This document shows positions 8,465-14,840 of a stretch of DNA of 64,000 nt, one piece after another. A model generated the notes under the pieces. The model was not told the DNA's origin, did no database searches, and worked only from the letters and a program-made list of their open reading frames with translations. Within the stretch, counting starts at the first letter, position 1; every line of letters starts with the position of its first letter. The stretch lies in the NCBI RefSeq assembly GCF_010211745.1, contig NZ_PDWQ01000003.1, positions 414,689 through 478,688 of the forward strand. Reading direction: 5' to 3'. The DNA comes from Pseudoxanthomonas kalamensis DSM 18571. Lineage in GTDB: Bacteria > Pseudomonadota > Gammaproteobacteria > Xanthomonadales > Xanthomonadaceae. A program made the position numbers and the translations under genes.

Positions 8465-8501
8465 TTCCGTAGGGCGGGCTCAAGCCCGCCTTACGCGGGT
8501 T
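8461..8501. repeat. 41-bp direct repeat B (REP-like)
   Basis: Identical to repeat A at 8146-8186. Its first three bases (CAG) coincide with the last bases of the truncated gene copy, which marks the breakpoint. Confidence 0.8.
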
Positions 8502-8620
8502 ACGGGACGCAGCGGATCACATGGGCTACCAACCTGGAGATTCGACTTCCTGATCACCAAGACGCTCGCGCTTCTCTCCGGTAGCGCGAACTAGTCCGGG
8601 GTTGTGGCCGGGCGGAGGCG

Positions 8621-8661
8621 GGGTCGGCACCTTTTCGGCGGGGTGTCGGCCCGACTTTTTT
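8621..8661 (+). terminator. Probable rho-independent terminator
   Basis: GTCGGCACC pairs imperfectly with GGTGTCGGCCCGAC around a ten-base loop and is followed by six T residues. It reads on the plus strand and would stop transcription coming from the HEXXH gene region. Confidence 0.5.
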
Positions 8662-8924
8662 ATGCGAAGCGATACATCGCTTCATCGGCATGAAAGTTAT
8701 CCACAGAATATCAACAAAAATAGAACAACGGTCTTGACCCGCTTTCCGTAGCGTTCCGTAGGTATCCCCCTAAGTCCTTGACACAATGTTGCATCTCACA
8801 AGCTGAGACACGGGGTACCACAATATATGGGGGTGAATATTTTTTTCCGCCACTATTTTCGGTGTCGCTCCGCCGTGTTAACATTTGTTCGCAAATGGAA
8901 CACTGCGTGTGACGTTCATCCAAG

Positions 8925-9057
8925 AAAAAACCCTCGCTTGCAGACGAGGGTTCGTTCCAAAACTGCTGACCGCGTAAGGAGGTGCCACAACCCGAAACCT
9001 GAACGAACTGTCCAACAGGGCGGATCGCGACAAGACAACGCAGGCAGCCTTGGCAGG
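8925..9057 (-). ncRNA. Candidate small RNA with anti-Shine-Dalgarno sequence
   Basis: A minus-strand transcript of about 133 nt is predicted between a good promoter (9064-9092) and a strong intrinsic terminator (stem AACCCTCG/CGAGGGTT at 8929-8952, then a run of U). The 5' end can form the hairpin AGCCU/AGGCU; further on CUGU/ACAG forms a second; GUUCGUU can pair at long range with AACGAAC next to the terminator. Between those arms lies CACCUCCUUA (8975-8984), identical to the 3' end of 16S rRNA. No start codon with a ribosome site is seen inside. I cannot assign it to a known RNA family. Confidence 0.55.
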
Positions 9058-9063
9058 CTCGGA

Positions 9064-9092
9064 ATTATAGGCGTTTTCGCCGTTTCCGTAAA
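9064..9092 (-). promoter_or_regulatory. Sigma70-type promoter for the small RNA
   Basis: Minus strand: -35 TTTACG (9087-9092), a 17-bp spacer, and a perfect -10 TATAAT (9064-9069). Transcription would start near 9057 and run left into the small-RNA candidate. Confidence 0.6.
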
Positions 9093-9209
9093 CGTCTACG
9101 AAGTCTTCGAGTGACTCCGGCCATATCGGCAATCTACGACCCCTTCGATGGGAGCGGCGGTTTCCTGTTGGGTAGTTGCAATGACCCCTCAACTACGGAA
9201 ATACCGATC

Positions 9210-9878
9210 ATGACCGCACTACCGAAGTTCGACCCGGCTAAGCCGGTTGTTGTCAAACCGCGTTTGTCCGTGCGCAGTGCTGCAAAGTTCGTGCAGTTGC
9301 CTGCCACGGAACAGATGCGTCTGCTTCACGACCAGAAGTTTCCGAAGCAAACGCCGCAGGTGTTCATGCAGCCCTATTACGCTCCGCCGATCAACGGCAT
9401 CAGAGGTTTCCTAGAGCGCGGTGTGGCTGCGTTGCCTGATGCTCGTGCGCAGCTGCAATCCATCAAGATTGCTTCAAGACGAATGCACTGCACTCGTGTG
9501 CTGGAGTCTTTCGTGCAGTCGGAGCACGCCAAGCGTGACTTGAAGCCGCAACCCACACCGCGCTACTACATTGACTTGAACGGGTTGGAGTTGCGCTTGG
9601 CACCTGATCTCGTTGCGCTCGATGGCGACGAGCTGCGATACATCTACTTTAACGCGAATGCTCACGAGCAGGATCCGAAAACTGCGCGGTTGCAACTGGA
9701 GTTCGCGTACTGGCTTCTGCGAGAGAGCGGGGTTGATGTGTTGCCGCGTCAGGTCGAACTCATCGACCTGTTTTCTGGGAAGTTGTTCCTCGGCAAGAAG
9801 CCACGCAAGGCGAGCCTGCGCGACCTTGCAGACAATGCGCGGATCATCGTCACGCTGTGGGAGACGATTGAGCCGTAA
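9210..9878 (+). CDS. Orphan protein, possible degenerate PD-(D/E)XK-like fold
   Basis: A 222-residue protein of unknown function. The start at 9210 (MTALPKFDPAKPVV) is preferred to an upstream in-frame GTG because a hairpin (9172-9196) separates the two and the upstream residues look random. The C-terminal half has an order reminiscent of PD-(D/E)XK nucleases: LRLAPDLVALDGDELRYIYF, then a helix like the QxxxY helix (RLQLEFAYWLLRESGV), then VELIDLFSGKLFLG. The usual catalytic Asp/Glu-X-Lys is not clear, so this is only a fold suggestion. It stands alone between the small-RNA candidate and a strong terminator and differs in composition from the core genes. Confidence 0.6.
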   Translation: MTALPKFDPAKPVVVKPRLSVRSAAKFVQLPATEQMRLLHDQKFPKQTPQVFMQPYYAPPINGIRGFLERGVAALPDARAQLQSIKIASRRMHCTRVLESFVQSEHAKRDLKPQPTPRYYIDLNGLELRLAPDLVALDGDELRYIYFNANAHEQDPKTARLQLEFAYWLLRESGVDVLPRQVELIDLFSGKLFLGKKPRKASLRDLADNARIIVTLWETIEP

Positions 9879-9898
9879 CCCGTGAAATGGTGCGTCGT

Positions 9899-9934
9899 AA
9901 CGCCGCCGGGGTTTTATTACCCGGCGGCGTTTTC
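9899..9934 (+). terminator. Strong intrinsic terminator
   Basis: A perfect 12-bp stem AACGCCGCCGGG/CCCGGCGGCGTT around a nine-base loop, followed by TTT. It lies 21 bp after the stop codon of the orphan gene. Confidence 0.85.
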
Positions 9935-10084
9935 ATGTCAGCAGCCCAACGCCTATTGTGGACACTATCGTCCGTGGGCAGCGCGGGTAGTAGGAACGCG
10001 CCGCATGCGTGTGTAGGGCAACGCCGCGCCCACCTGCGCCCCAGCCTTACACCAGCCTTACACAGCAGCTAGCGCCCCAAATGG

Positions 10085-10119
10085 CAAGGGCCTAGCCTTT
10101 CGGCTAAGCCCTTGTTTTT
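10085..10119 (+). terminator. Intrinsic terminator facing tRNA-Leu
   Basis: Stem CAAGGGC-TAGCC pairing with GGCTA-GCCCTTG (one internal mismatch), loop TTTC, then five T residues on the plus strand. It sits 2 bp from the 3' end of the convergent tRNA gene and would stop rightward transcription before it. The 150 bp between this hairpin and the previous terminator hold nothing I recognise. Confidence 0.7.
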
Positions 10120-10121
10120 AT

Positions 10122-10207
10122 TGGTGCCGAAGGTGGGACTCGAACCCACACGCTTTTAAGGGCGGCGGATTTTGAGTCCGCTGCGTCTACCATTCCGCCA
10201 CTTCGGC
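10122..10207 (-). tRNA. tRNA-Leu (anticodon CAA)
   Basis: An 86-nt class II tRNA including an encoded CCA. The acceptor arms GCCGAAG/CTTCGGC, the D-arm GGCGGAATGGTAGACGC, the anticodon loop CTCAAAA (anticodon CAA, reading UUG), a long variable arm and the T-arm GGGTTCGAGTCCC are all present. The accessory stretch at 8.1-10.1 kb ends at its 3' side; tRNA 3' ends are common integration sites, but I found no second copy of the tRNA end to mark an att site. Confidence 0.97.
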
Positions 10208-10244
10208 GCGGCCGGCGATTATAGCCGAGTCGGGGGCCGCAGGA

Positions 10245-10538
10245 TCAGGCCGATAGTGCCTTGAGGACATGCTCCGGATCGTTGTGGATGGCCTTCAGCA
10301 GGGCCTTGGCCGGTCCGGTGGGGGAGCGCCGGCCCTGTTCCCAGTTGCGCAACGTGCCAATCTGCACATCGATGACCTGCGCGAACCTGGCCTGCGACAG
10401 CCCGGTCGCGGCACGGATGTCCTTGACCTTCAACGCATCCACGTGGAACTCGCGCGAAGGCGTGCGCTCTCCGCGGGTGATTTCGCCCATCTGCTCCAGG
10501 CTTTCGGCCAGTTGTTCGAAAAGCTGCTTGTCCATCAT
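10245..10538 (-). CDS. HigA-2/NadS-type helix-turn-helix antitoxin
   Basis: A 97-residue Xre-type DNA-binding protein. The helix-turn-helix lies at about residues 40-75 (VKDIRAATGLSQARFAQVI, then GTLRNWEQGRRSP), the standard NadS/HigA-2 layout with an N-terminal toxin-binding part. It should neutralise the RelE-like toxin encoded just upstream and repress the shared promoter. The ATG at 10538 overlaps the toxin stop codon (ATGA), showing translational coupling; an in-frame GTG at 10544 is an alternative start. The C-terminus (KALLKAIHNDPEHVLKAL) is typical of the family. Confidence 0.88.
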   Translation of the reverse strand: MMDKQLFEQLAESLEQMGEITRGERTPSREFHVDALKVKDIRAATGLSQARFAQVIDVQIGTLRNWEQGRRSPTGPAKALLKAIHNDPEHVLKALSA

Positions 10539-10839
10539 GCCCACCTGTCTTTGATCTGGCGCAGCGTCCGTTTCTGCTGTGGTGTCAGGTCGTCCTGGAT
10601 GCCTTTCCGGTAGATCAGCAACAGCCTGATCTGCTCCGCTTCATCCACGTAGTAATAGATCACCTGCACTCCACCGCGCTTGCCCTTGCCGCCGGCGGAC
10701 CAACGCACTTTGCGCAGCCCGCCGGTGTCCTGGATGACGTCGCCCGCCAATGGGTTGACGATGAGGAACCGCTGGAACAGCGCGTATTCCTCGTCGGTCA
10801 GCAACAGGCCGTGAAGATCGGCGTCTCGACGAAGATCAT
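10535..10839 (-). pseudogene. HigB-2/RelE-type toxin, apparently frameshifted near its 5' end
   Basis: The body (MLTDEEYALFQRFL, NPLAGDVIQDTGGLRKVRWS, GKGKRGGVQVIYYY, LLLIYRKG) is a RelE/HigB-2-type mRNA interferase. Members normally begin with an F-V-E-S/T-x-I-F motif. Here that motif (MIFVETPIFT) begins at the ATG at 10839 but is in a different frame: its frame ends at TGA after 13 residues, and the body frame has no ATG or GTG before it, only TTG at 10804. A short deletion of about ten bases explains both. The toxin is therefore probably inactive, or starts at TTG at 10804 and lacks its first strand. The antitoxin gene is intact. Sequencing error is a possible alternative. Confidence 0.6.
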
Positions 10840-10882
10840 GGAGGGATACTACGCCAATGGCGTATATACGTCAACGGCGTAG
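10839..10882 (-). promoter_or_regulatory. Toxin-antitoxin promoter inside a 34-bp palindromic operator
   Basis: Minus strand: -35 TTGACG (10869-10874), 17-bp spacer, -10 TAGTAT (10846-10851). The predicted transcription start falls on or next to the A of the ATG at 10839, so the message would be leaderless. The palindrome CTACGCC...GGCGTAG (10849-10882, nearly perfect across 34 bp) covers both promoter boxes and is the expected binding site for the antitoxin. Confidence 0.7.
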
Positions 10883-10889
10883 TCACTAC

Positions 10890-11483
10890 TCAGTGGCTGT
10901 TCGCCTCGTCCGTGCCCAGCTTGCGTTCCTCGCGGTGCTGCCACGGGCCGTCGGCTTCGGGCACGAATACGCCGCAGCACAGCATGGAGCGCTGGTAAAC
11001 GTGCAGCGACACCGCCACCGAGTCGGCGCTGGGGTTGCGGATGGTGTGGTACTCGTGCGGCGGGATCAGGCTGCCGCAGGAGCCGGCGCCGGCCTCGATG
11101 GTGCCGACCGGGATGAAGCGGAAGCGGTCGGCGTCGGCGATGTCGCGTTCGGCCAGTTCGTACTGGGTGATTTCCAGCCGCCCGTGCCACACGCCCTCGA
11201 CGCACCACATGCCGGAATGGTCGTGGATCTTGGTGCCTTGGCCCGGCCCCCAGGTCATGGCGATGACGCTGTAGCCGTGCTCGGGGCTGGTGTACAGCTC
11301 GCGGCGGGCGTAGTGGTCGGCGATCGGCTGGAACACGCAGTCGGGCAGGGCGACGCCGTCGTCGCGGATCAGGCCGCCGATGCCGCGGCGCAGGGCGTCG
11401 GTGACTGCCTGGTCGTCGCCCAGCGCCACCGCGGCGTCCAGGGTGGCGATCAGCTTGTCGGCGCCGGGGAAGTGCAGGGACAT
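10890..11483 (-). CDS. Cysteine dioxygenase family protein
   Basis: A 197-residue cupin-fold protein of the cysteine dioxygenase type I family, which oxidises cysteine to cysteine sulfinate using Fe(II) and O2. The iron-binding cupin motif is visible (TKIHDHSGMWCVEGVWHG, two His and then the conserved Gly-Glu region) with the third His in the second motif (PPHEYHTIRNP). The protein carries a C-terminal CC pair (MLCCGVF). The stop lies only 8 bp from the toxin-antitoxin operator. Chain length matches bacterial CDO (about 190-200). Confidence 0.88.
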   Translation of the reverse strand: MSLHFPGADKLIATLDAAVALGDDQAVTDALRRGIGGLIRDDGVALPDCVFQPIADHYARRELYTSPEHGYSVIAMTWGPGQGTKIHDHSGMWCVEGVWHGRLEITQYELAERDIADADRFRFIPVGTIEAGAGSCGSLIPPHEYHTIRNPSADSVAVSLHVYQRSMLCCGVFVPEADGPWQHREERKLGTDEANSH

Positions 11484-11581
11484 GGCACGGGTCCGTGGAA
11501 AGAAGGTGGACCCATTCTAGCCACGGCCGGCGCCGGCCGCAGACGCCGCCTGTCGCGCGGGCCGCAAGACCGGGCGGCGGT

Positions 11582-12706
11582 TCAGATCGAATCGAGGAAG
11601 TCGCCGATGGCCGGGCCGAAGCGCTCCATGTCGACCAGGAAGGCATCGTGGCCCTGCGGCGAGTCCAGGCCGAGGAATTCGGCGTCGTTGCCGCCCAGTC
11701 GCAGGCCTTCAGCGATCTGCTCCTGCTGCTGCAGCGGGAACAGGATGTCGGTGGTGGCGCCGATCGCCAGCGCCTTGTCGATGCGGATGTGGGCCAGGCC
11801 GCGCAGCACGCACAGGTGGGCGTCGTCGCTGACATGTTCGGCCAGGTCGAACCAGTCCATCGAACGGCTGAGGTACAGGTAGCAGTTGGGGTCGAAGCGG
11901 CGCACGAAGCGGCGGGCGTGGCCTTCCAGATAGCTTTCGACCTCGAATTCCATGCCGAACGGGTCGTCGTCGCGCAGATCGGTGTCCAGCCGCACGCGGC
12001 CGAAGCGGCCGTGCCATTCCAGCGCCGAGCGGTAGGTGATGACGCCCAGCTTGCGTGCCATGCGCATGCCCGACTCGGGGTAACTGTCTTCGCTGTAGTG
12101 GCCGTTGTTCCAGGCCGGGTCCAGCCGGATCGCCTCGCGCTGCAGCGAACGGATCGCAATCGAGAACGGCAGGGCCTGGGCGCTGCCGGAGACGTTGATG
12201 TGGGTACGCGCCAGTCCAGGGTGGCGCAGCAGCAGCGACAGCGCGGTCATGCCGCCCATCGAGTTGCCGATCAGGCAGGCCAGTTGCTCGATCCCCAGTC
12301 CGCGCACGACTTCGGCCGCGGCGTCGGCCACGTCCTCGATGGACAGCGCGGGAAAGTCCAGCCGGTAGAGCTGGCCGGTGGCGGGATCGACCGAGGCCGG
12401 GCCGGTCGAGCCCTTGCAGCTGCCCAGCGAATTGACGCAGACCACGAACCAGCGATCGGTGTCGATCGGCTTGCCGGGGCCGAGCATGCGTTCCCACCAG
12501 CCTGGCTCCGGGTTGTCGGCATGGCTGGCGGCGTGCGCGTCCGGCGACAGACCGGTAACGATCAGGATGGCGTTGCCGCGCTTGGCGTCCAGCCGGCCCC
12601 AGGTCTCGTAGGCGACCCGCGCGCCGTGCAGCTCGCCGCCGCGATGCATCGGAAACGGCGAGGGCAAGGCATGGAAACGGGTGCCGGGCGGGATGAATTC
12701 GGTCAT
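11582..12706 (-). CDS. metX: MetX-family O-acyltransferase, probably serine/homoserine O-succinyltransferase
   Basis: A 374-residue alpha/beta-hydrolase acyltransferase that activates serine or homoserine for sulfur amino-acid synthesis. The nucleophile is the Ser in GNSMGGMTAL; Asp (ATTDILFP) and His (SPQGHDAFL) complete the triad. The N-terminus (MTEFIPPGTRFHALPSPFPM) and the segment DRWFVVCVNSLGSCKGSTGP are characteristic of the Xanthomonas/Lysobacter MetX subgroup, reported in the literature as serine O-succinyltransferases rather than homoserine acetyltransferases. I base the subgroup on recalled family similarity; the exact substrate needs assay. It lies beside cysteine dioxygenase, consistent with cysteine metabolism. 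Confidence 0.88.
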   Translation of the reverse strand: MTEFIPPGTRFHALPSPFPMHRGGELHGARVAYETWGRLDAKRGNAILIVTGLSPDAHAASHADNPEPGWWERMLGPGKPIDTDRWFVVCVNSLGSCKGSTGPASVDPATGQLYRLDFPALSIEDVADAAAEVVRGLGIEQLACLIGNSMGGMTALSLLLRHPGLARTHINVSGSAQALPFSIAIRSLQREAIRLDPAWNNGHYSEDSYPESGMRMARKLGVITYRSALEWHGRFGRVRLDTDLRDDDPFGMEFEVESYLEGHARRFVRRFDPNCYLYLSRSMDWFDLAEHVSDDAHLCVLRGLAHIRIDKALAIGATTDILFPLQQQEQIAEGLRLGGNDAEFLGLDSPQGHDAFLVDMERFGPAIGDFLDSI

Positions 12707-12781
12707 CGCGCAAGTTTACCGGGCATGGCCGCAACGGCTGGCGGATTCGCCGGAAAACAGCATTGCAGGCTCAAGGCCTGC

Positions 12782-13825
12782 TCAGGGCGATGGGGCGCCG
12801 ATGATCAGTTCCACCGGTTCACTGCTCGGCAGTTTGACCCGCACCGGCGTCGATTCGACATCGCCCTCCTGCCGCATCGCGCTGCCGCTGGCCGACAGGC
12901 GGGCGAACACTTCCACCTCGTCCAGCATCGACAGCTTCTGCGTCGGCATCGGGCTGTCGCCGTCACCCAGGGTCAGCGACAGCGGCAGATCGGTCAGCGG
13001 GTGGCGTTGCACGGCCACCGGCATCGGCGGTCCGCCGGGGATGCGGGCGATGACGAACACGCTGGCCCCGCCGTGCGCTTCGCGTGCGGCCAGCTCCGGG
13101 TCCAGCGAGACGCGCACGGCGATGGCGTGCGGACCGGCGGTGTCCGCAGCAGGTGCCGGGGCTTCGGCCGGCGTCAGCGGCGGCAGGCCGGCTTCGGTGC
13201 GGGCTTCGTCGATCTGCTGGCGCAAGGCCGCAGCGGCCTGCGGATCGACCTGGGCCAGCAGCGGTTCCCAGGTGGCGGCGGCATCGGCCGGACGACCGTC
13301 CTGGCGTTGCCAGACGCCGAGGAACCAGGTGGCGCGCTGGTGCATGGGGTCGATCTTCAGCGCGCGCTGCAGCAACTCGACGGCAGTGGCGTCGAAGCGT
13401 TTCTGCGGATCGGCCATGCTGCGCGCCTGCGCGGTTTCGGTCAGCGCCTCCGGGTCGTCGGGCAGCAGCGCCAATACGCGTTCGTATGCCTGCAGGGCTT
13501 CGGCATGGCGGCCCTGGCTGGACTGCGAGCGCGCCAGCAGGCGCCAGCCCTCGGGCTGGTTGGGGTCGCGCTGCAGTTCTTCCTGCAGGCGGGCGATGGC
13601 TTCGTCCAGCGAGGCCGGCATCTGCGCGGTATGGTTGGTCTCGACCTGCAGCGCGGCCGGGGTGCCGAGCACGGCGTACAGCGCCACCGCGCACAGGGTC
13701 ATCACCGCGACCGCAACCAGCATCGGCTTGCGCGCGTGCCGGCGCAGCGGCCACAGCACGGCACCGAAGGCGAGCAGGGCGGCGCAGGTGGCGACGATGG
13801 CGAACAGGGCGTTCTTCGGGTCCAT
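12782..13825 (-). CDS. ccmI: Cytochrome c maturation protein CcmI
   Basis: A 347-residue membrane-anchored protein with one or two N-terminal membrane segments (ALFAIVATCAALLAFGAVLW, MLVAVAVMTLCAVALYAV) and a periplasmic TPR region (about residues 75-190: LQRDPNQPEGWRLLARSQ, ALKIDPMHQRATWFLG). CcmI acts as chaperone for apocytochrome c in the haem-ligation step. Its ATG overlaps the ccmH stop by one base. It is the last gene of the ccmCDEFGHI block and is separated from metX by 75 bp. Confidence 0.9.
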   Translation of the reverse strand: MDPKNALFAIVATCAALLAFGAVLWPLRRHARKPMLVAVAVMTLCAVALYAVLGTPAALQVETNHTAQMPASLDEAIARLQEELQRDPNQPEGWRLLARSQSSQGRHAEALQAYERVLALLPDDPEALTETAQARSMADPQKRFDATAVELLQRALKIDPMHQRATWFLGVWQRQDGRPADAAATWEPLLAQVDPQAAAALRQQIDEARTEAGLPPLTPAEAPAPAADTAGPHAIAVRVSLDPELAAREAHGGASVFVIARIPGGPPMPVAVQRHPLTDLPLSLTLGDGDSPMPTQKLSMLDEVEVFARLSASGSAMRQEGDVESTPVRVKLPSSEPVELIIGAPSP

Positions 13826-14262
13826 CACCACTCCTGTTCGTCCTGGTCGGCGACCGTCGGCAGCGCGCCACGGCGGCGGGCCAGCACCCGCCAGACGATG
13901 ACGGCGCCAAGCAGCAGCAGCAGTGCCGGGCCGAACCACAGCAGCCAGGTGCCGGTTTCCAGCGGCGGGCGGTACAGCACGAACTCGCCGTAGCGCTGGA
14001 CCAGGTAGTCCTTGATCTCGGCGTCGCTCTTGCCCTGCTGCATCAGTGTCAGCACTTCGCGGCGCAGGTCGTGGGCGATCTGCGCGTTGGAGTCGGCCAG
14101 CGACTGGTTCTGGCACATCACGCAGCGCAGTTCGTGGGTCAGCGTCTGGAAGCGGGTCTCCTCGGCGGTGTCGCGGAACTGCAGCGGCGCGGGGTCGCTG
14201 GTCTGGGCCAGGGCGGACAACGGGGCCAGCAGCAGGCATGCCAGCAGGATCCAGCGACTCAT
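13825..14262 (-). CDS. ccmH: Cytochrome c maturation protein CcmH
   Basis: A 145-residue protein with a signal peptide (ILLACLLLAPLSALAQ), the redox motif LRCVMCQNQS that reduces the apocytochrome CXXCH cysteines, and one C-terminal membrane segment (LLWFGPALLLLLGAVIVWRVL). It is the short CcmH form, with the TPR part encoded separately as ccmI. The start at 14262 overlaps the ccmG stop by 4 bp. Confidence 0.93.
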   Translation of the reverse strand: MSRWILLACLLLAPLSALAQTSDPAPLQFRDTAEETRFQTLTHELRCVMCQNQSLADSNAQIAHDLRREVLTLMQQGKSDAEIKDYLVQRYGEFVLYRPPLETGTWLLWFGPALLLLLGAVIVWRVLARRRGALPTVADQDEQEW

Positions 14263-14840
14263 GGCGTGCCCTCCAGCGTGTCCAGCAGCGGCAGCAACTG
14301 GTCGTGGATGATATCGTCGTCCAGCGCGCCGACATGCTTCCAGCGCACGATGCCTTCGGCGTCGACTAGGAAGGTTTCCGGTGCGCCGTAGATGCCCCAG
14401 TCGAGCGCGGCGCGGCCGTCTTCGTCGGTAATCACCACCGTGTACGGGTTGTCGTACTGCTCCAGCCAGCGCAGCGCGTCCTCGCGGGTGTCCTTCAGGT
14501 TGTAGCCGACTACGATCACCCGCTTGGTATAGGCGAAGCGGGCGATCACCGGATGCTCGACCCGGCATTCCGGGCACCAGCTGCCCCAGACGTTCATCAG
14601 GAACGGCTTGCCGCGGAAATCGGCCAGGGTCAGGCGCTTGTCCGGCGCGTGCAGGACCGGCAGCTCAAAGGCCGGTGCCGGCTTGCCGATCAGGGCCGAG
14701 GGCAGGACGTCGCGGTCGGGATCGCCGGAGCGCTTGACTCCGTAGGCCAGCAAGGCGAGCAGGCCCAGGAAGACGACGGCGCCGGCGACGATGCCGAGCT
14801 TGCGCGCATTGCCGGAGGCGGGCGGGAGCGGGGCGCTCAA
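14259..14840 (-). CDS. ccmG: Thiol:disulfide interchange protein CcmG/DsbE
   Basis: A 193-residue periplasmic thioredoxin-fold protein anchored by an N-terminal segment (LGIVAGAVVFLGLLALLAYG). The active site is WGSWCPEC with the following cis-Pro region (YGAPETFLVD). It keeps the CcmH and apocytochrome thiols reduced. It overlaps ccmF and ccmH by 4 bp each. Confidence 0.94.
   Translation of the reverse strand: MSAPLPPASGNARKLGIVAGAVVFLGLLALLAYGVKRSGDPDRDVLPSALIGKPAPAFELPVLHAPDKRLTLADFRGKPFLMNVWGSWCPECRVEHPVIARFAYTKRVIVVGYNLKDTREDALRWLEQYDNPYTVVITDEDGRAALDWGIYGAPETFLVDAEGIVRWKHVGALDDDIIHDQLLPLLDTLEGTP

Larger units (their letters stand above)
8503..9209. other. Lower-GC intergenic patch without a convincing protein gene
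   Basis: About 700 bp in which I see no convincing protein gene. It holds a terminator-like hairpin (8621-8661), an 18-bp perfect palindrome GAAGCGATacATCGCTTC (8666-8683), a perfect DnaA box TTATCCACA (8697-8705), an AT-rich run (8820-8865), the minus-strand small-RNA candidate and its promoter (8925-9092), and a GTAGTTG/CAACTAC hairpin (9172-9196) just before the next gene. Composition is visibly lower in GC than the flanking core genes, so the patch may be acquired. Confidence 0.55.

Noticed and set aside
8697..8705. DnaA box TTATCCACA as sign of a replication origin
   Set aside because: Only one box is seen, with no dnaA, dnaN or clustered boxes; it is noted only as part of the accessory patch.
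8975..8984. TAAGGAGGTG on the plus strand as a Shine-Dalgarno for a hidden gene
   Set aside because: No start codon with an extended frame follows at a suitable distance; the minus-strand RNA explanation fits the promoter and terminator better.
10122..10207. tRNA-Leu as the attachment site of an integrated island
   Set aside because: No second copy of the tRNA 3' end and no integrase gene were found in the window, so an att site cannot be supported.
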